From Trema orientale (lineage: Eukaryota > Streptophyta > Magnoliopsida > Rosales > Cannabaceae): a stretch of 64,000 nt of DNA. The notes below the pieces were generated by a model. That model was not told where the DNA came from. It did not search any database and worked only from the letters and a program-made list of their open reading frames with translations. Below, piece by piece: positions 49,933-60,414 of the stretch (its first letter is position 1; each line of letters starts with the position of its first letter). The stretch is taken from contig JXTC01000083.1 in NCBI GenBank assembly GCA_002914845.1, forward strand, positions 661,475 to 725,474, given 5' to 3'. The translations under genes were made by a program, and so were the position numbers.

Positions 49933-52900
49933 TGAAATAAAAAATAAGCAAGTTGGAGACTCAATTAGCAGTTTTTAACATATCAGCTTTCTATACTTGC
50001 CCTGATGTCAAAATGACTGATAAAGAAAGATCAGTAATGTCTCTGAAAACAACTGCTGGATTCAAGCACCATAAACTTAATGTATGTGTCCACTCGCCAA
50101 AAGCTTTCCCTAATGAACACCAGCAACAGAATTGTTTCATAGAAGATCTAACAGAGAGCTTCAAAACCTTTGCACTAACCAAGCACAGCATGGCAAAAAG
50201 TAAAACACCAAAGAAATAAACAAATACAATTGGAACTTTATAAGATCAATAAATTACTCAGCGATTTGCATTTTCTATCAAATTACTTGAAAATAAAATA
50301 AAATAGAAAGGAAGAAGAATAAGATTAAACCCCATTGTCTGCAGTAACAATTTCATGACTAGAATTCCTAACAAAGTTGAGAAAAGGTTTTTACCTTTAC
50401 CTTCAATGACATGCTAGGGTTAACCCAGAATTAACTTGATAAACTGAAAACACATAATTACAATAGCTCAATTGCAACTAGCATAACATGACGACCAAAA
50501 AATCCGTATTAATTGCTTACCAGCATCTCTTTTCACATATTTTTGTAAGGCAAGTTGAAAATCAGAGATATGAGACCCAGATCTTGAGAAAAAATAAGTC
50601 AAAGAAGAGAATAATCCTGTATAGCATAAGAAACTATATAAATAACATCATAATATCAAAGAAAACTAAGGACATTCAGCACATTAAAATAAGAATGTTA
50701 TACCTTCTAGAGTAATCACAGACATGCCAGATAAATATTCTACTTCGTTCTTTGTATCTGATGCATCTCTGATTGCCTGATACAAAAGATAGAGGTTAGC
50801 ATCATGCATTTAACAAGAAAATACATTAAGAAACTCCATAAGTACCTTTGTGGCAAATCCAAGCAAGCTTGGAAAGGACTGTTGAGAAATATTAGCCTCT
50901 TGGAGCTCTCTCAATGCCTTATCACCAGTCCAACTGCAGCAAGTAATGACAGTCAATGCCAGCCAAGGGAAAAAAGGGAAAAGATAAGGAAGTGTTAAGA
51001 ATACAAAGGTTACCATTTGCCCATTACAAAATCTCTGAGGCGTGAAATAACTTAGTTGTCCTCAACATATAATTCATTTTAAGTACAAAAATAGATGAGT
51101 CATAAAAAGGGAAATTGATCCGAATAGTTTAAATTTGTGCCAAATTAACTTTTTTAGTTCACTTTTTCAAAATGGCATTTCTAATACTCTCCAAACAACA
51201 AAAAGTCTAAAATACCCTTAGGGAATCAATTTTCAGAGAGAGAGATTAAGGGAAATCAAATCCGCCTCATCGTTCTTCTTCCTTTCCCTCACAGACCCAT
51301 TAATGCTTTCGACTACCAATACCAAATCGACCACTTTTCCTCAGATCTACGAGATTTTGACCTCTTTTGGGAAACCTGCTTCTTGGTTTCCTCATCGGAT
51401 TGGGACGAATGATCTGGGAGATCGAGAATCAGGTCTTGACCGACGCTAATGTCATTGCCGGTAAGAGTAGTGTAAGCGAAAAGGCCTAAGACAGAGAGAG
51501 AGAGATGAAGAGGAGGGACTTAAAAGGTTCGGATTGGAGGAAGAAGATGGAGAGAATAAGAGCGAGAGTGAGATTATGGAGTAGGAGGACTGGTTTGCAT
51601 AGCGTTTTGGTCTTGTTGATGTCTGGGTCTATGGTCGAAGAAGTAGGTTGTGGGCCTTGTGGCCGAGATTGGAAGAGGAACCTGGGCAAACTCTAGTGAG
51701 TAGTCCTTTTCTCTTTCTTCATTTTCTATTTCCAACTCTAATTACGTTGTTGTGTGTCTTGATTTTTTTGGTTTTATCACATTTCTATTCTATGATTACT
51801 ATACTTTCTGAGACCGTATTTGGGTTTTTTGTGAGTAGAAGACATTGGTAATTCATAAAAATAATTACCTTCCCAAATGTTTGTTAAACTGAGATATTCA
51901 TTGCTATTCTGGTGTTATATGCCCGAATTGGTCAAGTTAGAGAGTTTTGAGACCTTAACCTTGATTGATTGTAGAAGCAATTTAGTTGAGATGTTTTATT
52001 TATGGCATAAGTATTTAGCAATTGGCTCGTTTTTATTCTTAACTTTTGAAGCCTTACCTATATTGTTGTTTCGGTCTCTAGGACTATGAAGTGTAGTGTT
52101 TTGGCAACCATTTGTTGGGCAAAATGTTAGGAAGCTTGTGAAGGATGGATTGATTATTAGAAAGCCAACCAAAGAAAGGCTGGGCTGCCCAGAAAAATCC
52201 TCTAGATGAGGAGACTGTGTGTACTAAGGCGCTTGTTATAGGCACATGTCCCATGACATGTACATATTTTGTGTGTTTCTGTTTAGTTTTCGATAATCAT
52301 AGTTTTTTAGTAAAGAAGGTATAATGTTGCATATTTTTAGAATGATTTTGGATTGAATTTGTGACTACTAATAGATTTTAGAACTGATTTTTGTGTGTAA
52401 TAGATTTATTTGTGACAATGGCAGGTTTTTGTGTGTTTGATCGTCACAAATTGTGTGACTTGAAATTATAGATTATGTGAATAATGATATAAAATGTTTA
52501 AATTCCCAAATTGTCACAAATTTTATGACTCAATAATTATATGATAGCTATTAATAAATACAATGGCATTGAATAATATTTGGTGGAATATTAATTGTGT
52601 GACTAATTGTATGTGACTAGACAAATCAAGATAAATAAAGTGGTAGATTCTCTATCTTTTCTGTCTGTTACAAACGTGTGACTCTTAGTTACACTAAAAT
52701 ATAAGTTGTCTTAATTATTCGTAACAATGTAAAATAAATTGTGACCACCAATCACAACATTGTGACTACCAATTTTAAAATTGTGAGTAATATAATAATT
52801 TAAAATATACTTGAAAAATACGTCATAAAAGTTGTGACCATCACTCATAAATTTATGACTTCAAAGCAAACAATCAATAACAAATTGTGTCAAACAGTAA

Positions 52901-54641
52901 TAAAAACTCACAATATTCATAACAATGTAAAATAAATTGTGACCACTAATTATAACATTGTGACTACCAGTTTCAAAATTGTGAGTAATATAATAATTTC
53001 AAATATACATTAAAAATGCTCCATAAAAGTTGTGACTATCAGTCACAAAATTATGATTTCAAAACGAAAAATCAGTCACAACTTGTGCCTACCAGTAACA
53101 AAAATTCACAATGTTCGTAACGATTTAAAACAAACTGTTCAAAAAAAAATCAGTCACAGATTGTGACTACTAGTAACAAAGCGAAAAATGACAGAAGGGC
53201 AGTTTCGGAATAACTATTTTTTCTCTCCAAAAGCAACTAAAAATGTCATTATTTTGAACTACAAAAGTCATTATGAAAAAGTGAACTAAAAAAGTCCATT
53301 TGCTTCAAATATGAACTATCCACGTCAATTTCCCAAATTTTGTGCAAGATGAGAAGAGGAACACAATAAAACTCCTGATATTATTTTGATGCTTAGAAGT
53401 AATGGAGGGAAACTTGATGCTGAACTTACACATGAAGAAGAGAAAAAAAAAAACATGAATGAATGTTCAAGTAGCCAAAATATGAAATCCAAAAAAACAT
53501 ATTTGTACACATTGTATTAGCCTGCAGCAGTTATGTTTTGCTGCATAATACAGCAAATAATTATAAGCTAGACGTGAGATATAGACTACCGATTAGTTTC
53601 AGATAGATTGACATCAATATGAGAGAGAAAACTTATTTGAAAATAAGAAACTCCAAATCCTAAAAAACGAAATAAAATTTTGAATATTTCATTTCAAGTA
53701 GTTCATTTAGAAAATCCTACTTCAGTTGGGGAATACCTATGACCATCTCAAACTAAAACAAAGAAATAATATTACCAAGGATTAGCTGTATATATTGCTG
53801 GTTTGTAGAACCAGCCTGCTGATGGCGGTAACTCTAACAATTTAACTTACCAGGAGAAATAGTGTTGAAATTCACGCTTTTCCAATGTCTCTCTTCTGTG
53901 GCCAATCCAACTTAGGAGATCCTATACAATATTTGTATCAATTAATGACATAATTACATGTACATTAGACAATTGTGCCTAAAATGCATGAAATGGTACC
54001 TGTGTCACTTCGTACAAAGGTTGGTATACCGAAGCATTAGCTTCGCAGAGGCCCTCCAGTTCTGCCTTCAATTCTTTTCAAAAGTAGAGCAACTATATAA
54101 GAAATAGAAATTTAATAACTAAAGACAGGATTAGTAGCTTGTAACATACTATGCAAAGCTTCTTCTTCGATATCCACACTACCAGCATCACGAGCAATAT
54201 CCTCCATATTGCTGCAAATAAATGAAGGCAATTTTAGTGTAGAACATCTAAACCTGACTAAGTCAGTTACAACATGAAATTGAAGCCAAAAGATTTATGC
54301 ATACAGTAAGTTACAAAATACTGGACTTCTGGACTCATATTGTAAAGTTTTAACTCTACCAACTTTTTTCAAAACAAAGTACACAGTTATAACATATGAA
54401 TGAAGTTGTGCAAACATACTGAGCCTCATCAAGAACTAAAATGGCTCCTTGAATATTTACATCCATTGCACCCCGAATAACTGGATTGATAACATAATTA
54501 TATGGGCAAAAGACCAACTCTGCAGAATCTGCCATGGAACGTGCTGCATAATAGGAACAACCTAGGAAATGGAAAGAGGAAAAATCGCAGCACAATAATT
54601 AGCAGCTAAAGGAGGTAGATATTAGATGTTTGTTTAAAATT

Positions 54642-54697
<56 letters not shown>

Positions 54698-56290
54698 GAA
54701 GGCAACCTTTTACAACCTGCCCAACTTTAACAAGATCTTCTATGTCATGAGCCTCATGACAACCTCCTTTTTGAAGGGATGGATGAAATTGAACTTTCTT
54801 TTCGTTTCTGTTTACATCAGGAACTAATTGCTTATAATTACTAATTATTAAGGCAAACAGAACTGTTACTAAACAAGAAAAAGATAACTCACTCAAACTC
54901 CGGGCATCCTGTGCCTCCTTTGCTCAAAAGCAGCTTGCTGGAAATTCAAATGACATAATTAAGACAATCACCAAAAAAACAATAAGTGGGATGGTTAAAA
55001 ATAAATAAAAAGGGTTGTGAGTGCTGAAAAGACACCATTCTTCATCAAGATTATCTTTTCCACGCATATATGGATTAGTGCAGTAATGCTTTCGTGATGC
55101 CTGCACCATAAATGGGGAAACCAGGCAATTGAAGATGTTATCATCAATAACTACTTTAATTTTGAACCTCAACCAAAAAATAAATCGAGATATTAAGAGC
55201 ACATGAACGAAAAATAATGATGTGATGATTAGGCAAATGTTCAACACAATTCAATGTGCTCACTATATTTTGGAAAAGTTTGGTGTGAGGGGTAAGTCTA
55301 CTTTTTTATTTTAAATCCAATAACACATGCATATATTTAAGCAATCATATGTTTTGGTTTGCGATATTCATTAAGCATTACGAAGACAACAAGCTCGGAG
55401 AGATTGCAAATAGTTCCATGAAACAACATTTCTAACAATTGAAAAGGATGTAAAACCAGGTTCTAGACAACACTCTAGTAGAAATTTCTAAGATTAAATA
55501 ATAGTAGAAGAAAACAGTAAGCATACCAAAATCGCCATTGGTACTCGGTAACCAGTTTTCTTATATTCACGGATCACTTGAGAAATTTGTGAATGTGTCC
55601 TCCTTTTCAATGGGGGGTGTAAAAAAAAAAAAAAAAGACAAGTTAGTGAATCTAACACCCATCATAAAAATATAGAAAACCCCAAGTTTAGGTTTTGAAG
55701 GAAAAACGTAACAAATATGTACAACTTACGATGTGTAAAAGATGGTCGGTGCCTTTTTCTTCTTGTTCTTATTCTTCACCCTGGTTTGCGCTGCTCCTGA
55801 ATCCTCTGATTCGACCGTACCTTCAAATGTGGTGTGTGTACATAACACATATTAATCTTACTAGAATAATGCCAAATCACAATATAAACATAATAATTGT
55901 TGAAATTTCTGGAATTGACTCACTTGAAGGCTCATCATCGGGAAGAAACCCACCGCCATGAGCGAGAGGATCGGCCATGGCTTGCGGGTCGGGTTTGGAT
56001 TGATCCAGAATCTTCAGCTTACAGCTCTGCTGCCAGGCAAGGGTGGAGCAGAGGAGGGAGAGGGACTTACCGGTTCCAGTAGGAGACTCAAGGAGGGCGT
56101 GGCAATGGCCGTCCCTCTGAGCCCGATCGAGGGTGGCGATGACCCTGCCCATGAACGCCAGCTGAGTTCCGTACGGCTTGTACGGAAACTCCACCGGAAG
56201 GCCCCCGATGTGGTACACATTCTTCTTGGCGGCTGTGTTGGGACTGGGACTAGGGTTAGGGCTTTCCCTTGACGGAATTGCCGTGGCCAT
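44627..56290 (-). CDS. FANCJ: FANCJ/BRIP1-like RAD3-family Fe-S DNA helicase
   Basis: A superfamily 2 5'-3' helicase of interstrand crosslink repair and meiotic recombination control, nuclear. The start ATG at 56290 gives [11 protein letters not shown] could join 28 exons in phase into 1265 residues: 56290-55924, 55820-55730, 55602-55527, 55100-55036, 54937-54893, 54807-54707, 54561-54420, 54211-54150, 54073-54000, 53921-53851, 50933-50846, 50776-50704, 50616-50521, 50109-50001, 49864-49771, 49693-49610, 49529-49373, 49097-48901, 48543-48499, 47723-47695, 47593-47472, 47306-47259, 46894-46770, 46682-46390, 46119-45192, 45091-45020, 44875-44756, 44650-44627. Motifs: Walker [10 protein letters not shown] (68-76), Fe-S cysteines at about 185, 200, 231 and 250, DEAH 293-296, [14 protein letters not shown], motif [17 protein letters not shown] long tail has CSLC and CPFCG pairs. 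The last tiny exon (LRLPKRG) is less sure; without it the protein ends VRS. Confidence 0.92.
49865..50000 (-). other. GC-AG intron of FANCJ (intron 14)
   Basis: Exon 14 must end at 50001 after TCAGG for the strongly conserved [11 protein letters not shown] to be read across the junction. The intron then begins GCAAGT, a known minor donor type, and ends TTTAG. The nearest GT, in GGGCAA/GTATAG, would break the frame. Confidence 0.8.
52117..52173 (+). pseudogene. Ribosomal protein L19 (eL19) fragment captured by the element
   Basis: Nineteen codons read [19 protein letters not shown]. This matches the highly conserved eL19 segment around RKLVKDG..IRKPTK with few changes. The frame closes soon after at TGA (52207-52209), and the frame is closed by TAG upstream in other frames. 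Sequence at about 52240-52260, CCATGACATGTACAT, may be a further piece (HDMY). It is antisense to FANCJ and cannot make a full ribosomal protein. Confidence 0.75.
52720..53190. repeat. 198-bp tandem array (about 2.4 copies)
   Basis: AAAATAAATTGTGACCAC starts at 52731 and AAAATAAATTGTGACCACT at 52929; a diverged third start, AAAACAAACTG, lies at 53127. The period is 198 bp each time. The units are dense in TTGTGACTA and GTCACAA, short motifs in both orientations typical of subterminal regions of DNA transposons. It lies within the 51109-53334 element. Confidence 0.85.
54646..54694. repeat. GA microsatellite in FANCJ intron 6
   Basis: About 24 perfect AG units, 12 bp from the exon 6 donor at 54706. 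On the FANCJ sense strand it is a CT run that starts just after the splice donor. Confidence 0.95.
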
Positions 56291-58818
56291 CTTCCTTCTG
56301 GGTGTTTCGGGCACAAGCAGAGAATGAGAGCAGAAAGGAAGAGAGAAACGAAGAAAGAAAGAAAGAAAGAAAGAAAAAAGTTTTCTTTTTTGTTTCCTTT
56401 TTAGTTTTTGGAAGCGGCGGGAAAAACAAAAATGAAAATGAAAATGAAAATGGGCTCGCGTCAATATTACACCGTGATTGGCTTAGAAGTAATGACGTAG
56501 TATCAAAAATAAATAAATAATAGGAGAATTCTAGAGTAGGAGGGCCAAAATCCCTCCTACTAGTAAGAGTATTTTTTTAACTCTATTGAGAATTATTAGT
56601 CCCATATAATGTAACATGAAGTCTGTCACATTATAAATTTATCTATCAGTTAGGTGTTTTTCATTTTTTTTTTTTTTTTGAGCTTTATCCATCTGTTGGG
56701 TTTTTTTAAAAAAATAAATAAATAACCGACTTATCTTCATCTTCTTCCCAAATTTGTTTTGTTTTTTTTTTTTCCCTGAAGATTAGTACACACTCGTGAA
56801 TTGGAGCAACTTTACCCATTCTTTTCTACTTTATTTTTATTACATACGATTCATACAATCTCATCTTTATAACTATTTTTTTCTACTCTTCAGATTTGGA
56901 TGGATCTTTTATTTCATGTAATTTTTTTTAGCATATTTCTTTTTCTTGTATAACAACACATGAGGAAATTAGAAGCTTTGATGTCATATAAAATAAGAAA
57001 GAGACGCCTACATTGTTTTGGATAAAAATGAATGACTTTGGGTTATTAGTAGAAACTTCTATCATTCCCAATGCCATCATGGTTGGAACCTTTATCGGAA
57101 TTTAGTAAAACACTTGAATGAATCCATGGTATTGAGAAAATTAAAAACTGAGAAAATTAAAAACTGAGAAAATTAAACTACAACTTTTATGAAGTTACTA
57201 TACCACTTTACATGTATTTTATTATGTAGTCTTGTACATAGTATGGGCAAATATTTAAAACTGTGATCATTTATTAGCCGTAGGATTGAATTAAAAACCT
57301 CTCCTATCAATAGGAGGGCTTTTGCCCTTCTTACACTAGAATTTTCCAATAATAATAATTATTATAAATAATGACAGTGGGTCTTAAGATGGGGTATACA
57401 TTTTTGCGCTTATCCATGTGGTTTAAGTTTTGACAGCAATGATTAAAAAGAAATAAAAAAAATCAAACGGCAAAAGAGGACTAATATTTGGTAAAATTAT
57501 AGAGGAGCGTGAGTAGGCCGAGTCGGGCCGGACCGGCCCATATTTGATAAGTTCATATAGATTTTGTACCAGATTTAGGTCCGACTCGCCTAAAATGTGA
57601 GACAGGCTGGACCGGACCATATTCATATTAAGGGGTCCGACACGGTCCATAAGCCTAGCTCATATTTTATGCGGACGTGCCTATGCGGGCTGAATATGAG
57701 TCACCATGTAAGCCTAATTTCTTTGTTGTTCTACATTTTAAAATATCAAATACATGCTTATGTAGGCTAAAATATAAACTAAAACCTATTTATATTATTT
57801 TAAATTTTGAATAAATTGAAAAAAAGAACAAAAATAAGTAAATAGATAGGGCACATCTATGGCTGCCCTAATTTACCTCTATGTGAGGCCATCCAATATG
57901 AAGCGTCGGACTTAAAATATAAGGTGTAGATGGAATTATAATCAGTTGGCATATATAGACCATACCACACACAATAAATCCTCTAGAGAAAAACCTATGG
58001 ACGCTCGTATCTCCACTCTCCCTATTGCCATATCTCAAACAGTCAAACTCTTTAAGGTCTTTCTCTCTCTATCTCGCTACTCTCAATCTCACTCTTTCTC
58101 TCTCTCTATCTCTCTCTCTCTCTCTGTAGCCTTTTGTGGATTTCGCTCTCCCTAAGTCTCTCGATCTTGTTCACTTTGTTTTGAGACACAAGCAGATCTC
58201 TTTCTCCCTTCTCCAACGTGAAATCTATGATTTAATTATAGCAAATTTGCAGTGAATAACTTCTCAGGAGTTCATCGTATTGTTGAATACTTTATGGGTC
58301 ATGAGCTGCCATGAAAGTAGAAAGGAAAAAAAATGAAATTTATGTCGTAATTATTATTATCTTCTTGAATTTTTGAGTCTTGGGCAATATCTAGAGATGG
58401 GCATATATTATTGGTTAGCTCCATTTCATTTTATTTTTGAATTGTTCATGGACTGGAAATTACGGGTCACCCATTCCTCTAGGTCTTTTGAAGATAAGAG
58501 AACGACGAAGCTAAACAAAAATTCAAATTTTTCAAGAAATATGAAGCAAGAACACAGAAAAGACAAAAAGGGTTTCTTGATAAAAAAGTCGGCAAAAAAA
58601 GTAAAATTAAATCATCTCATTGTGACCATTAACGTCAAATAGAGGGGCATTGATATTAACCATCGAATGAGAAAGGATTTCCTTGCTCTATTTTTTTTCC
58701 CCAATTTTCTTTCTTTTTACACATCCAATCGAGTAAATAAATTAGTGTTTATTTTGCTTGAATGTCATGGCTTCGTGAGGTTAAGTGATCGTCGGAGTCC
58801 AATTTTAATGAAATGAAT
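56291..58818. other. FANCJ promoter side and intergenic DNA
   Basis: The FANCJ 5' UTR carries a GAAA tandem (56344-56373) and a GAAAAT tandem (about 56428-56452). A TIR element follows (56523-57347). Around 57500-57660 are GGCCGGACCGG-type motifs in both orientations, possibly a hAT-like remnant. From about 57950 to 58150 there is a CT-rich stretch with a TATATAG upstream, but no domain in any frame. Confidence 0.45.
56523..57347. mobile_element. 825-bp non-autonomous TIR element
   Basis: The left end GGAGAATTCTAGAGTAGG and the reverse complement of the right end, GGAAAATTCTAGTGTAAG, match and continue through AGGGCAAAAGCCCTCCTA against AGGGCCAAAATCCCTCC. Each end also folds on itself (TAGGAGGG...CCCTCCTA). 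The interior is AT-rich and non-coding. Flanks are AATA-rich, so the target duplication cannot be read. Confidence 0.8.
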
Positions 58819-59532
58819 TGTAGATGTCGAATTCTACAATTACTTGATTAGGGCCAATGATCACCGTAGCCACCGCAACCAAGGAGATCTACTGAAGTTT
58901 TCTGGACCGCCAGGGGTACCTGCAAAAAAGAGACTCCGACGCTCAAGTCAGAGGAGTATATGATGAATAAAATTGAAGGTATCGTTACATATTTATGGGC
59001 TTAGAAAATAGATATCTTAGTATGGTAAAACTCTTATAATTATCAGAAAATATTTAAAAACGAGTAACAAGATAAGATTGGGATACTTGCCATTCAATTA
59101 AAGATTCTAGCAAGATAATTAGATTGAAATATCTACTTACCCAGAAGATATCAGGAAGATTGAGATTGAATCGTCTTGACTAAGATTTCAAATAAGAATT
59201 ACCTTATCCAACCCCTCCAGCTAGGCATATTCTGTATGGCTGAGTCGAGTCAACCCTTACTTATACGACTAAAACCCTTCAAAAGCTTCCACAAATTGGA
59301 CTCCTCCAAATTCGGGTTGATTGAAATCTACCCCCAATAAATTGAGCTATCATATATTCCCTTTATGTACTTTTTGTAGCCAATCATCCTTAAATAGGAT
59401 GAATGAAACCCAGTCATCCATAACTAAGCTGACCCGAGTCTACCATCACTTTCAAACACTCGACCATTATTTTTCCAACTAAGAAAGACACGTGGAGGCT
59501 AAAATTGAGAGGATCGAAATTCAACCCCAACA
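58819..59532 (-). mobile_element. 3' LTR of a Tat-lineage Ty3/gypsy element
   Basis: Read on the minus strand, it starts TGTTGGGGTTGAATTTCG at 59532 directly after a purine tract and ends near TCGACATCTACA at 58819, so TG...CA on both sides. Inside are a TATTTAAGG TATA-like motif and TGACTTGAGCGTCGGAG followed by GCAGGTACCCC, a stretch I associate with Tat/Ogre-type LTRs. The inner boundary is well supported by the purine tract; the outer boundary at 58819 is less certain. The other LTR is not in the window. Confidence 0.7.
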
Positions 59533-59550
59533 ATCAGCCCCCCACTCCTC
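59533..59550 (-). other. Polypurine tract of the retrotransposon
   Basis: The minus strand reads GAGGAGTGGGGGGCTGAT immediately before the LTR start TGTTGGGG. This is the expected position of the plus-strand DNA primer and fixes the element as minus-oriented. Confidence 0.75.
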
Positions 59551-60414
59551 AGTCGAGGTTACTCGACTTGAGGAGTAACATTTCCTTTCGCTTCAAATTT
59601 CAGTCCGCCTTTCCTCTTCTTGTAGAAGGTAGATTGCCCATTGTATTCCTTGGCCACTTATCATTCAAAATTTACTACTCCCAACAAGACACCATAATTA
59701 CATGAATCTTGAAAAACGTAATTCCCCTTTTCCCTTTTTAAAATTTCAAATCTATAAAATATCTCCCATCAATTTCAGATTTTACCTCCCAAAAATAGAA
59801 TGTGACCTTTGAGTTCATACATTAATTACAAAATCATAATTAATTACTTACTAATCAACCACCAAATCCTCCTTAATTACTCACCAAACCCACCTTAATT
59901 ACTATTTGCCAACTACCATTTTAAGTCAAGCATGAATCTACCCTACAATCCAAGTCAAATTCATATGTATGCAACTATTAATACTCTTATCCCACTAATT
60001 ACGAAATCTGCTTCCCCATTTCCCTCTCAATTTCAAAATTCAAATGGCCTCTCCCCCTCTTTAAATAGAAGACCATTCTTGCATTCCTCTTCATTCTCAT
60101 CTTCTCTATCCTCTACCTTTCTACAAAAGCTCCCCATCTTTCCCAAACGTTCTTTTACTTTTACCAGCATCTTGGAAGTTCAAGTCGATATCCAGGCAAG
60201 TTTTGAATGCTCATAATGATTTTCTTATGTTTTACTCTTTATGCTTCCATACTTTGATCATTCTTTTGCATTCTAGTTTCATATTTCTTCATTAAGTAGA
60301 GCTTGTTCTTCATCTGAATTTTTGTTGAATCTCCTTTCTCACATCTTCGAATTCGCTCATTGTTTTCTGCCATAGAGATTACTTGATCTTCTCTTTTTTC
60401 AAATCTCCACTTTC
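59551..60414. other. Retrotransposon DNA between LTR and extra ORF
   Basis: AT-rich, with several TAATTACT and CACCAAA stretches, then a CT-rich leader before the ATG at 60415. It may hold the promoter and 5' UTR of the antisense ORF. No protein is recognised. Confidence 0.4.

Larger units (their letters stand above)
51109..53334. mobile_element. 2.2-kb long-TIR element in FANCJ intron 10
   Basis: The left end GGGAAATTGATCCGAATAG and the reverse complement of the right end, GGGAAATTGACGTGGATAG, are inverted. Similarity continues for about 70 bp or more through GACTTTTTTAGTTCAC-type sequence. It explains the unusual length of intron 10 (53850-50934, about 2.9 kb). Inside are a ribosomal protein L19 fragment and a 198-bp tandem array. 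Long TIRs plus a captured gene piece suggest a Pack-MULE-like element. I could not find a clear 9-bp target duplication; only AAA is shared at the edges. No transposase is seen. Confidence 0.8.

Noticed and set aside
51505-51696. 63-codon plus-strand frame starting [11 protein letters not shown]
   Set aside because: It lies inside the TIR element in FANCJ intron 10. I recognise no protein; it could be another captured fragment but cannot be supported.
57946-58155. CT-rich frame after a TATATAG motif
   Set aside because: It looks promoter-like, but no domain or homologous protein is recognised, and the sequence is a CT microsatellite-like tract.
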